From positions 1 to 64,000 of the forward strand of contig JACKOY010000020.1 of the NCBI GenBank assembly GCA_024233935.1: DNA of 64,000 bases, given 5' to 3'. The DNA is from Spirochaetales bacterium (GTDB lineage Bacteria > Spirochaetota > Leptospiria > Leptospirales > Leptonemataceae). Positions 15,897-23,826 of this stretch are shown here, one piece after another. A program made the position numbers and the translations under genes. The stretch's first letter is position 1. Each line of letters starts with the position of its first letter. The notes below the pieces were generated by a model. That model was not told the origin of the DNA, made no database searches, and worked only from the letters and a program-made list of their open reading frames with translations.

Positions 15897-17195
15897 TCAG
15901 CCGCCGGCGGCCCTTTTCAGGTACGCTATCAGACCATCACCCGGCACGCTCTCCTGCTCGCCACGAACCAGGTCTTTTACAGTAACCTGGCCGGCCGCAA
16001 GCTCCGACTCTCCGAGAATCACAACGAAACGCCGGTTCTTTTTGGCGGCCTGCTCCAGCTGGCGCCCGAATTTGCGCGTTGCTTCGAGAGACAGCTCGGT
16101 GGGCAGGCCCGCGGCGCGCAATTGCAGGCCCACCCGCAGAGTGTCCTCACGCAGATCGTCCGACATCAGCGCCACAAACACGCCTTCCGGTTGCGCCAGG
16201 TCTTTCGGAACCAGATCATGGGCCCGGATAAAATTCTCGAGGGTCACATCGCCCATGCCAAAACCAACGGCGGGAATGTCCTCTTTGCCAAAGAGCCCCA
16301 CCAGGCGATCATAACGGCCGCCCCCGAAAAGTGCGCGGCGGTTCTCGGGATCGCGGTCATAGATTTCGAAGACAAAGCCCGTATAATAGTCGAAGCCGCG
16401 CACAATGCCTGGATCAAAGCGAACCGAATCCTGGTAACCGTGAGCCGTCAGCTGACTCTGGATGAAAGCCAGGTTTTCCGCCACCGGATCAAGCTCCGCA
16501 GAGCGGCCCCCCAGATCGTCGATCGACCAGCTGAACAGCGCTTCGAGTTCGGCTCGCTCCCCCGGGCTCTTCAGCTCCGCAGCCAGAAGGTCATCGAATT
16601 CTTCCGCTTTCAGCTTGTCGCGCTTGTCCACCAGGCGGCTGAGCGAACGCAGCGCTTCCTCCGAACGATCGGGGAAAGCGGCGCCCAGCAAACGTCGGTC
16701 ACTGAAACGCACTTCAAAATGTTCCGGGCCGGCGCCGTAGCCCCGTAACACATCCAGGGCCAGCATCAGGATTTCCACATCGGCCGCGGCATGCGCCGAA
16801 CCCAACAGGTCGACGTTCAGCTGATAGAATTCACGCAGCCGCCCACGACCGGGCCGCTCGTAGCGCATGAAGTTGCCGATGTTGAACCATCGAATGGGTC
16901 GCGGCAGGCTCTGGGCCCGCGACGCAACCATGCGCGCCAGGGTGGGCGTCAGTTCTGGACGAATAGCAACTTCACGGTCGCCGCGGTCCTTGAAGCGATA
17001 CATCTGCTCGCTGACAATCTCTTCTGACGATTTCGCCAGATACGATTCCAGCGGTTCAACAATCGGAGCGGCGTACTCTTCGTAGGAGTAGCGTCGACAA
17101 ACGTCGCGCTGCACACCGAACATCCAATTGCGAAAGGCGGTGTCCTCGGGAAAAAAGTCGCGCGTGCCAATATACGGTTTTGTGCTTACTGCCAT
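15897..17195 (-). CDS. hisS: Histidyl-tRNA synthetase
   Basis: A class II synthetase of 432 residues that charges tRNA-His. Motif 2 (NFMRYERPGRGRLREFYQLNVD), the histidine-specific signature (GIVRGFDYYTGFVFEI) and motif 3 (AVGFGMGDVTLEN) are all visible, together with LFGGGRYD. The C-terminal anticodon-binding domain starts at about residue 330 (VFVALMSDD) and ends with VTVKDLVRGEQ. Length is normal for the family. The gene lies 3 nt after the PilZ-type gene and is the last gene of a long minus-strand run. Confidence 0.95.
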   Translation of the reverse strand: MAVSTKPYIGTRDFFPEDTAFRNWMFGVQRDVCRRYSYEEYAAPIVEPLESYLAKSSEEIVSEQMYRFKDRGDREVAIRPELTPTLARMVASRAQSLPRPIRWFNIGNFMRYERPGRGRLREFYQLNVDLLGSAHAAADVEILMLALDVLRGYGAGPEHFEVRFSDRRLLGAAFPDRSEEALRSLSRLVDKRDKLKAEEFDDLLAAELKSPGERAELEALFSWSIDDLGGRSAELDPVAENLAFIQSQLTAHGYQDSVRFDPGIVRGFDYYTGFVFEIYDRDPENRRALFGGGRYDRLVGLFGKEDIPAVGFGMGDVTLENFIRAHDLVPKDLAQPEGVFVALMSDDLREDTLRVGLQLRAAGLPTELSLEATRKFGRQLEQAAKKNRRFVVILGESELAAGQVTVKDLVRGEQESVPGDGLIAYLKRAAGG

Positions 17196-17197
17196 GA

Positions 17198-18346
17198 TCA
17201 GCCAGATGTCGAAAGCAAATGCACAAGCGAACGCAGGCGCTCGCGCGCGCCGGTACGAAAATCGCTATGACCTTCGCCTTCGAGATTCAGGCCGACAAAC
17301 AGGGAATCGTTCCCGGATTGTTCCATGTGGCAAATCGTTCCCCGAAAACGCAACGGGGCCTGCATCTTAAAGATCAGATCAAACGTGATGGTCGTACGAT
17401 GAGGAACGTACTTTATGAGGTCCGGATGCGTCAATTCAAGCGCGACGCCACCTTCGGAAATATCAATGACAGTCTGTCGGTCCTTCACCGAGATCATGCT
17501 GGCATCCTGAATTCGGTCGATAATCTCTTCGGACACCTTTTTGAGGCGCTCGACCAGCTCCACTCCCGCGGGATGCCCTTTGGGTGTGGCCACATGGAAA
17601 AAGGCGATCGGCGCAAGGGAGCCGTCGGCCATTTCGTACAGAATGGGCATTACGATCAAAGACTGATACTGATTCTCCTGCAGGCGACGACGTGTGCGAT
17701 CCAGAGCGGCCTCGTCTTCGAGGTAAGCACGATAATCAAAGAACTCGGGATCGACCGGACGATAACTTTCCAGGTCTGAGATATCCCGCACGTAGATCGT
17801 GCGCGTTTCTTTGTTCAGGGCGCGGGTTTCTTCCGGTCGCTCGCGGGTCGCATAGTCAAAGATGTGCAGTCCAGGAATTTCGCGGCTTAAGGTTTTTTCG
17901 AACTCGCTGAAAATGACCTTGTTGGCAACCTGCGGTCTTGTGTTATCCACCGCGATTTCATTCTTGGAAACCTGGAAGTTGGCGGCGTAGATCGCATCGT
18001 TCGTGATGTTGTAGCGCGGAAACTCACGCTGGGTCTTCCCGATGCGCACCTCCCGGGCTTTCAGGATGGTCGTTCCTTCTTCGGGAGAACCTATTGCATC
18101 GAGATCAACTTCCAGCTGGCGCTTCAGAGTCGCATAAAGGGTGACTTTCCCCTTCAGCGGAATATCGACAGCGTGATGAAATTCGAATCCGCCTTCCCGC
18201 TCGTCACCCCGATAGACTTCGGCCGGCGGGTCGGTGTGCTTGATGTAGAACCGCACCCGCGAGAGCTTCTCGCGTAGCAAATAAGCAACCTTTTCCGGAT
18301 CGCGGACATAATCCCAGGCCCGTTGCTTTTCCAGTAGACTGGTCAC
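17198..18346 (-). CDS. PilZ-type protein resembling leptospiral DUF1577 family
   Basis: A 382-residue cytoplasmic protein. The C-terminal 100 residues fit a PilZ domain: VIDISEGGVALEL (the D/N-x-S-x-x-G-x motif of c-di-GMP binders), then FDLIFKMQAPLRFRGTICHME. The upstream R-x-x-x-R motif is not plain, so c-di-GMP binding cannot be assumed. The N-terminal 270 residues match in style the DUF1577 proteins described mainly from Leptospira (alternating strands and charged helices, FPRYNITNDAIYAANFQV). The gene directly precedes hisS with a 3-nt gap. The DUF name is from memory. Confidence 0.7.
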   Translation of the reverse strand: MTSLLEKQRAWDYVRDPEKVAYLLREKLSRVRFYIKHTDPPAEVYRGDEREGGFEFHHAVDIPLKGKVTLYATLKRQLEVDLDAIGSPEEGTTILKAREVRIGKTQREFPRYNITNDAIYAANFQVSKNEIAVDNTRPQVANKVIFSEFEKTLSREIPGLHIFDYATRERPEETRALNKETRTIYVRDISDLESYRPVDPEFFDYRAYLEDEAALDRTRRRLQENQYQSLIVMPILYEMADGSLAPIAFFHVATPKGHPAGVELVERLKKVSEEIIDRIQDASMISVKDRQTVIDISEGGVALELTHPDLIKYVPHRTTITFDLIFKMQAPLRFRGTICHMEQSGNDSLFVGLNLEGEGHSDFRTGARERLRSLVHLLSTSG

Positions 18347-18429
18347 TGCTGTATTATCGGCCCCCTGCCCATCGGATGTTCAACCCGGAAGCGGGTCATG
18401 ACCATGATTTTTACAGGAAAGCCGACGTA

Positions 18430-20364
18430 TCAGGGCTCTTCTTCTATGGGACGAATATCCACCCGTCGATTGCGCTGCCGTTCGGCCTCACTCTGTTCCG
18501 GCACGGCCGGGGCACCCAAGCCGGTTACCTCGAAGCGGGCGGCGCCGAGCCCCCTGGCGATGAGGGCGTCACGCACGCTACGGGCCCGGGCCTCAGAGAG
18601 GCGGCGATTGTAGGCTGGAGTGTAGCGGGTATCCGCGTGTCCTTCCAGCCGCACACGCAGATCCGGATGGGCATTCAGAATCCGTACAACACTGTCCAGT
18701 TTCTCCGAGCTATCGGCCCGAAGTTCCGAAGAGTCCGTGTCAAACAAGAACAGCACTTCACTCAGGCATTCCACCCGGGTGCAGGGCCCCTGCTCTTCGG
18801 GACGGGCCTCCAGACGCACAATCAACTCGGTCAGCTCTTCACTTTCCCGAAACGAAACCACCCGATCTTCGTAACCCGGCGCGCTGCCCCGCAGTCGAAA
18901 CTCAGAATCCAGGGCCACGTCCACGCTGAAGCGACCTTCGGCCTCTACACGCAGCGGGACACCGGCGCCGCCTTCTCCAAGAAAGAGCACGGTCCCTTCC
19001 GGCAACCCGGCGCCGCTGCTATCGTCCACCAGTCTGCCCGGAATACGTCGGAGTTCGGATTCGACACTGGTTGCAGTCTCCTGGACCGGACGCATGTAGG
19101 TGACCCGACGATCCACGCTGCCAGGCTGTACAGTTCCCGAATAGCTGAGGCGCAACTCGTTGGGATAATACCCGGGCGCGGTAATCACCACACGGTATTC
19201 ACGACCCGAACGCAGCCGGATCGAAAAGTTTTCGGGGGCTCCCCCCTCAACCGTTCGGGTTGGGTTACTGGTGCGCACGATGGTTTCGCGCTCGTAGAGA
19301 ATACGAATGGTGGCCGCAACCGGCAGTTGATTGCGCGTGGTCGCATCCAGAATCTGTCCCGCAAAGAGTACTTCAACGGTGGAGAGCAACCATTCTGGAA
19401 CCCGCGTTCGGTACAGGTCGAAACCGCCGTGGGCTATCAGGTCGCGGCGATCACTTGCAATGTACGCCCACATACCGTCGGCGGTAAAACTTACATACTC
19501 GTCGTCGCGAGCGCTATTAAAGGGCTCGCCCAGATTGCGCGGCGCCTCCCAATCGAAGTCAATGCGCCGGCTGTAGTACAGATCGTGGTTGCCCAGACCT
19601 CCGGGACGATCGGAACTAAAAAAAAGAATGCTGCCATCCGGCGAAAGCGTGGGCGCAATCTCGTGATAGCGTGTGTTGATAGCAGGGCCTGCATTGACCG
19701 GCTTCGCCCACAATCCGGTGCTCAGGTCACGTTCGGTGTACCAGATGTCGTTTCCGCCAAAACCACCGGGACGGTTCGAAACAAAAAACATGGAGCGACC
19801 ATCGTTGGAGACAAAGGCCATACGATCGTCAAAGTCGCTGTTTATGATGTTGAGGTGCGCGGGCTCGGACCACCGACGGTCACGATAGCGCGAAAAGTAG
19901 ATATTCAAACCCTGGTAGCCCGGCCGACCGCTACCCGGATGTCGACTCGACGTAAAGTACAGCTCTACGGGCTGCCCGTTTCGGAAAACGAACGCCGCCA
20001 TGCCTTCGAAGGCGGCGCTGTTGACGCTGAAAGTGCCGGGAGGATCGTTCAGGGTGCCCGCCGTGGGCGCCACCCGCATGGTCGGGGTGGCCCGGGCGTC
20101 GAGGGGCAAAAAAAGCGGAATGGGTATGCTCCAGTCGGCCGCCTGATCGCGCTGACGGTAAAGACGGTTGCGCGCGAACCACAGGTTCTGACCCTCAAAG
20201 GTGCCCGGTCGATCGGACTGAAAAATCAGGTATTCGCCGCTGGGACTCACGAACGGGGCATAGTCGTCCCCGGTCCAGTTGGGTAGATCCAGGTTCTCCA
20301 TTTGCGCCGGCTGGGCGAGCAGGCCCTGGATACAAAGCAACCCGAACCCGAACACCACGCGCAC
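18430..20364 (-). CDS. Outer-membrane protein with PD40 repeats and OmpA C-terminal domain
   Basis: From the GTG at 20364 this is 644 residues with a signal peptide (VVFGFGLLCIQGLLA, then QPAQ). Next come several PD40/WD40-like propeller blades (DYAPFVSPSGEYLIFQSDRPG, DDRMAFVSNDGRSMFFVSNRPGG, EIAPTLSPDGSILFFSSDRPGG, DDEYVSFTADGMWAYIASDR), two carboxypeptidase-regulatory-like beta domains, and a C-terminal OmpA domain (LEGHADTRYTPAYNRRLSEARA) that should bind peptidoglycan. The protein therefore links periplasm or outer membrane to the cell wall. The open frame reaches 20484, but that overlaps the radical SAM gene by 104 nt and lacks a signal peptide at the N-terminus, so I prefer the GTG. The gene follows the radical SAM gene by 16 nt. 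Confidence 0.82.
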   Translation of the reverse strand: MRVVFGFGLLCIQGLLAQPAQMENLDLPNWTGDDYAPFVSPSGEYLIFQSDRPGTFEGQNLWFARNRLYRQRDQAADWSIPIPLFLPLDARATPTMRVAPTAGTLNDPPGTFSVNSAAFEGMAAFVFRNGQPVELYFTSSRHPGSGRPGYQGLNIYFSRYRDRRWSEPAHLNIINSDFDDRMAFVSNDGRSMFFVSNRPGGFGGNDIWYTERDLSTGLWAKPVNAGPAINTRYHEIAPTLSPDGSILFFSSDRPGGLGNHDLYYSRRIDFDWEAPRNLGEPFNSARDDEYVSFTADGMWAYIASDRRDLIAHGGFDLYRTRVPEWLLSTVEVLFAGQILDATTRNQLPVAATIRILYERETIVRTSNPTRTVEGGAPENFSIRLRSGREYRVVITAPGYYPNELRLSYSGTVQPGSVDRRVTYMRPVQETATSVESELRRIPGRLVDDSSGAGLPEGTVLFLGEGGAGVPLRVEAEGRFSVDVALDSEFRLRGSAPGYEDRVVSFRESEELTELIVRLEARPEEQGPCTRVECLSEVLFLFDTDSSELRADSSEKLDSVVRILNAHPDLRVRLEGHADTRYTPAYNRRLSEARARSVRDALIARGLGAARFEVTGLGAPAVPEQSEAERQRNRRVDIRPIEEEP

Positions 20365-20380
20365 AGCGCGACGACGCCAC

Positions 20381-21508
20381 TCAGAGCCGCGTCGGACCAG
20401 CCGAAAGGGACTCCATCTGGAGGCGTCTTTTTTCGAAAAGGGCGTCAAGATTCTTGCCTGAACCGGGAACGAATCCGAAGACACTGCTCCACATCTTCTG
20501 CGTCTCCATGCAGAGATACAAAAAGAGCCGCGGGTCGACCGATTCGATCTTTCCTTTAATTGATCGGAACATTTCCGCCCGGATCGATCGAAAATAGCGG
20601 TGCTTTCCGTCCGGGCCGGCCACCAATTCCTGCCGGGTTAGCCGGTCTTCGGGAAAACGGGTCTGGATGACTTCTTTCAGGGGCCCCGAATAGCGAAAAC
20701 TACCGGTGGAGATCCAGGCCACGCTATCGGGCCGCACGTAGTCGAAGACCTGCTCAATCAGGCGATGGTAGGCCGGCTCCCAGCCTTCAAAGTAGATCAG
20801 CGGATCTAAATGGAAGGCCAACCGATAGCCGGCCCTCTCGGCGCGGGCCGCTGCGCCCAGGCGTTCTTCGAGACTGGCCGTTCCCGGCTCCACGGTCTCG
20901 ATCAGAGCGGGGGGGTTGATCGACCAGGCAAGCACGGTGTGACCCCGATGGTCGAGAGATAGCAGGCTGTCCACGTTCTCGGACTTGGTCTTCAGTTCGA
21001 GGGTCGCGTTCTGATGGCCCGCGAAGTACTCGATCAGGTGGGCGGAAAGCCCGGTCAGAGGCTCCAGAGCCAGCGAATCCGTATATTCCCCGGTCCCGAT
21101 GCGAAACTGAAAGTTCTTGTTACGGGTGCGTTCGTCCAGTTCCGAAAACAGGTCCTCCAGATTTCCAAACACCGTCATCAACGGATTATTCAGGAACGAT
21201 TGCAAATAGCAGTAGTGGCAATCGAACAGGCAGCCGACCCCCAGATTGATTACGAAGTACTGGCAACACACCATGCCATCCGAGCCGGGGCAGCCCGAAA
21301 GGAAACGCCCGGGGAAACGATACAAAAGCAGATCTTCTTTTTCGACCAGGGCGCCGCTCTCCTGGTAGTCCTGCAAGATCGCCCGCGGATCATCGATCCA
21401 TTCGATCTGTACGTGAGACGGCGCCCGCGTAAGCACCGTTTGCACCACGGCGCCTTCGGCCAGCGAACGATCGATGTAAATCCGCCGGATGGAATCAACC
21501 GTGCGCAC
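20381..21508 (-). CDS. Spore photoproduct lyase-like radical SAM protein
   Basis: A 375-residue radical SAM protein. The iron-sulfur motif is C93-x3-C97-x2-C100 (GCLFDCHYCYLQ), the spacing and sequence seen in spore photoproduct lyases. Two more features fit that family: IYIDRSLAEGA near the start and the C-terminal CMETQKMWSSVFGFVP. The cysteine that in Bacillus SplB returns hydrogen to the product (Cys141) has no counterpart in the region GTGEYTDSLALE, so this may be a DNA-repair relative with a different substrate. The organism type does not sporulate. Its neighbour downstream is the PD40-OmpA gene and upstream an OsmC-like gene; a DNA or oxidative stress theme is possible. Confidence 0.75.
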   Translation of the reverse strand: MRTVDSIRRIYIDRSLAEGAVVQTVLTRAPSHVQIEWIDDPRAILQDYQESGALVEKEDLLLYRFPGRFLSGCPGSDGMVCCQYFVINLGVGCLFDCHYCYLQSFLNNPLMTVFGNLEDLFSELDERTRNKNFQFRIGTGEYTDSLALEPLTGLSAHLIEYFAGHQNATLELKTKSENVDSLLSLDHRGHTVLAWSINPPALIETVEPGTASLEERLGAAARAERAGYRLAFHLDPLIYFEGWEPAYHRLIEQVFDYVRPDSVAWISTGSFRYSGPLKEVIQTRFPEDRLTRQELVAGPDGKHRYFRSIRAEMFRSIKGKIESVDPRLFLYLCMETQKMWSSVFGFVPGSGKNLDALFEKRRLQMESLSAGPTRL

Positions 21509-21581
21509 AGGTCAGGATGCCGGGCGTTGCCCCACCTGACGATCAAAAACAGAACCGCGGGCCAGGACCGCCGGCAACGGC

Positions 21582-22034
21582 TCAGTCCGGTCGGAACTCC
21601 AGTCGCGGGTCCAGTTGCACGGGCACAGAGAGCGCCGCCGCCAGCCAGGAACGTTCCAGGCACTCGTGTAACAGGCGCAGCACACGTCCGCGCAGGACCT
21701 CGCTGTCGGCGGTTCCAAACGTGATCACCGGGCGCAGGGTCACGCGCTTCAGACCCGGCCGCCGATCCCCGTTCAAGAGCAATTCGGCATCGTCCCGGTA
21801 TTCGCGCACGGGAAGGTCGTTCTGGGCACAGAGTTCCAGAAAATCCAGCATGTGACTGGAAGAAAATGCGGCGAGCAAGAGGTCCTGGGGGGTCGGCAAA
21901 TCTTTGCTTGTAACCAGGTCGGCCACGTTCAGGCGGTAGTGCTCTTTACCGGGAAAACGCACGGCATGCTCCCGGGGCAGGTCAACCCCGCGGTCCGCGC
22001 GCTCGTTTTTCCAGTACAGAATCGTCCGGCTCAT
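21582..22034 (-). CDS. OsmC family protein
   Basis: A 150-residue protein from the ATG MSRTILYW (22034). It has the OsmC/Ohr fold pattern: ERADRGVDLPREHAVRFPG, a long helix TPQDLLLAAFSSSHMLDFLELCAQ, then strands VTLRPVITFG and a C-terminal helix ending in CLERSWLAAALSVP. In classic Ohr and OsmC the helix carries the peroxidatic Cys; here that place holds SSSH, with one Cys at the end of the helix and one before the last helix. Peroxidase activity is therefore uncertain. It lies 73 nt before the radical SAM gene and 68 nt after rpiA. Confidence 0.78.
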   Translation of the reverse strand: MSRTILYWKNERADRGVDLPREHAVRFPGKEHYRLNVADLVTSKDLPTPQDLLLAAFSSSHMLDFLELCAQNDLPVREYRDDAELLLNGDRRPGLKRVTLRPVITFGTADSEVLRGRVLRLLHECLERSWLAAALSVPVQLDPRLEFRPD

Positions 22035-22102
22035 GACCCATGCAGCCCTCCCGGGGGCCACGGGCCCAGCGCAAATTTGCAGGCCGGGCTCATCGGCCGC
22101 TT

Positions 22103-22813
22103 CTAGAAGCGCTCGAAGCCAGAAGCGTGTCCGGGATTTCCCAGGATACAGTCCCCCGGACGAGCGCGGGTCCGGGCAAAGATGCCGCTCTCCACCACTC
22201 CCGGCAGACGCTTGATGGCGTCTTCCAGAGCGGGGGCATCGAAGGGTCCGAATTTTGCATCGAGCACCAGGTTTCCATTGTCGGTGACGACAGGGCCGTC
22301 CTTGCGCACGGCTGCCCGGAGCTCCACACTTTCGGCACCCTGCTCTTTAAGGGCCGCACGCACGAAAGCCAATGCCGGCGGCAACACCTCTACCGGCACC
22401 GCAAATTTTTCTCCCAGGCGTTCCACACGCTTGGAAAGATCGGCGACGACCACAAAGCGATCGGACATGCTGTGGACCAGCTTTTCGAGGGTGTGGGCAG
22501 CGCCACCGCCTTTGATCAGATTTCGGTCGGAATCGATTTCGTCGGCGCCGTCAATGCTGATATCGATGCGGCTGACCTGATCGAGAAATAGCACACGCAG
22601 GCCGTGTTCCAGACCCAGAGTGCGTGAAACAAACGAAGTCGCCACGCAATCGATCTGGAGACCTTCGTTTTGGGCCCGCCGGCCGAGGGCGGCGATGGCA
22701 AAAGCGGCCGTGGAACCCGTACCCAGGCCGACCAGCATGCCGGACTCCACCAGAGCTGCCGCTGCTTCTCCGGCCAGGCGCTTTGCCTCTGTATTGGCAT
22801 TTACGTCTTTCAT
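22103..22813 (-). CDS. rpiA: Ribose-5-phosphate isomerase A
   Basis: Full-length RpiA (236 residues), interconverting ribose 5-phosphate and ribulose 5-phosphate in the pentose phosphate pathway. The family motifs VGLGTGSTAAFAI (residues about 28-40), DISIDGADEID and LIKGGGAA are intact, giving the catalytic Asp-Asp-Lys set. Its start overlaps the meaB stop by 4 nt (ATGA), so it is translated from the same message as meaB and the mutase genes. That coupling is unexpected, as rpiA has no known link to methylmalonyl-CoA metabolism. Confidence 0.93.
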   Translation of the reverse strand: MKDVNANTEAKRLAGEAAAALVESGMLVGLGTGSTAAFAIAALGRRAQNEGLQIDCVATSFVSRTLGLEHGLRVLFLDQVSRIDISIDGADEIDSDRNLIKGGGAAHTLEKLVHSMSDRFVVVADLSKRVERLGEKFAVPVEVLPPALAFVRAALKEQGAESVELRAAVRKDGPVVTDNGNLVLDAKFGPFDAPALEDAIKRLPGVVESGIFARTRARPGDCILGNPGHASGFERF

Positions 22814-23826
22814 GATTCGGCCTCCTGACCGAGGTGTACACGCACAAGCTCGCGGGCTGCACTGAAGGGGCTGCGCTTCTTGTCCAGGACCTGGGCTTCC
22901 AGCCCGGCGCGCAACGTTCGCACACGCTCGTTGCTCTGAAATGATTCCAGCAACAGATCTCCAATGGCGGCCTCAAACCAGTAGCGCGCCTGCTCGCGCC
23001 GCCGCGCCTCGAAAACTCCTTTTGATTTCATGAGCGTTTCGTGCTCCAGGAAACACTGCCAGACCTCATCAATGCCGGTACGTTCTACGGCAGACGTGAG
23101 GATCACCCGGGCACGCCAGCCCCCGGCCCCCTCCGGGAAGAGCCCGAGAGCTTGAGAGTATTCGGCCCGGGCCCGTCGGGCCGCACCTACGTTTTCGCGA
23201 TCGGCCTTGGTGATGGCCAGGGCGTCTGCCATCTCCATAATGCCGCGTTTGATGCCCTGCAGCTCGTCCCCGGCGCCCGCAAGCATCAGCAACAAAAAGA
23301 AATCGACCATCGAATGCACCGCGGTCTCGGACTGTCCCACGCCGACGGTTTCCACAATGACGACGTCAAATCCAGCTGCTTCGCACAACACGATGGCTTC
23401 GCGGGTCTTGCGGGCCACGCCACCCAGAGAGCCGCCGGTGGGTGACGGGCGTATGTAGGCGTGTTCGTTTCTTGCAAGCTCCGACATGCGCGTCTTGTCG
23501 CCCAGGATGCTGCCGCGACTCTTCGAACTGGTGGGATCAATCGCGAGCACGGCCAGTCGTCGGTCGTGCTTCCGAATCACGAACTGACCGAGCTCTTCAA
23601 TGAAGGTGCTTTTGCCGACGCCGGGCACGCCGGTAATGCCGATGCGCAGGGATTTTCCGGAATGCGGCAGACACTCTTCCACGACCTGCGCCGCCAGATC
23701 CTGATCTTCCGAAAGCCCGGACTCGACCAGTGTGATCGCCTGGCTCAATACCACGCGATCGCCCTTAAGAATGCCTTCGACGTAGCTTTCCGGCGGCTGA
23801 CGTCGCCGTGGAGCCTCCCGTTTCAT
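22810..23826 (-). CDS. meaB: Methylmalonyl-CoA mutase chaperone GTPase MeaB
   Basis: A G3E-type GTPase of 338 residues that loads and protects methylmalonyl-CoA mutase. P-loop GVPGVGKST (about 65-73), AIDPTSSKSRGSILGDKTRM, the switch region ETVGVGQSE and the base-recognition motif ITKAD are all present. The C-terminal helices (FEAAIGDLLLE) form the dimer arm. Its start overlaps the mutB stop (ATGA at 23823-23826) and its stop overlaps rpiA, so three genes are coupled. Gene order mutA-mutB-meaB is the usual one. Confidence 0.93.
   Translation of the reverse strand: MKREAPRRRQPPESYVEGILKGDRVVLSQAITLVESGLSEDQDLAAQVVEECLPHSGKSLRIGITGVPGVGKSTFIEELGQFVIRKHDRRLAVLAIDPTSSKSRGSILGDKTRMSELARNEHAYIRPSPTGGSLGGVARKTREAIVLCEAAGFDVVIVETVGVGQSETAVHSMVDFFLLLMLAGAGDELQGIKRGIMEMADALAITKADRENVGAARRARAEYSQALGLFPEGAGGWRARVILTSAVERTGIDEVWQCFLEHETLMKSKGVFEARRREQARYWFEAAIGDLLLESFQSNERVRTLRAGLEAQVLDKKRSPFSAARELVRVHLGQEAES

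Noticed and set aside
18376..20286. Long plus-strand open frame (636 residues)
   Set aside because: It is antisense to the PD40-OmpA gene, which has clear domains and signal peptide. The composition is that of a shadow frame in GC-rich DNA.
20365..20484. Upstream extension of the PD40-OmpA gene
   Set aside because: It overlaps the radical SAM gene by 104 nt and would hide the signal peptide inside the protein; the GTG at 20364 fits better.
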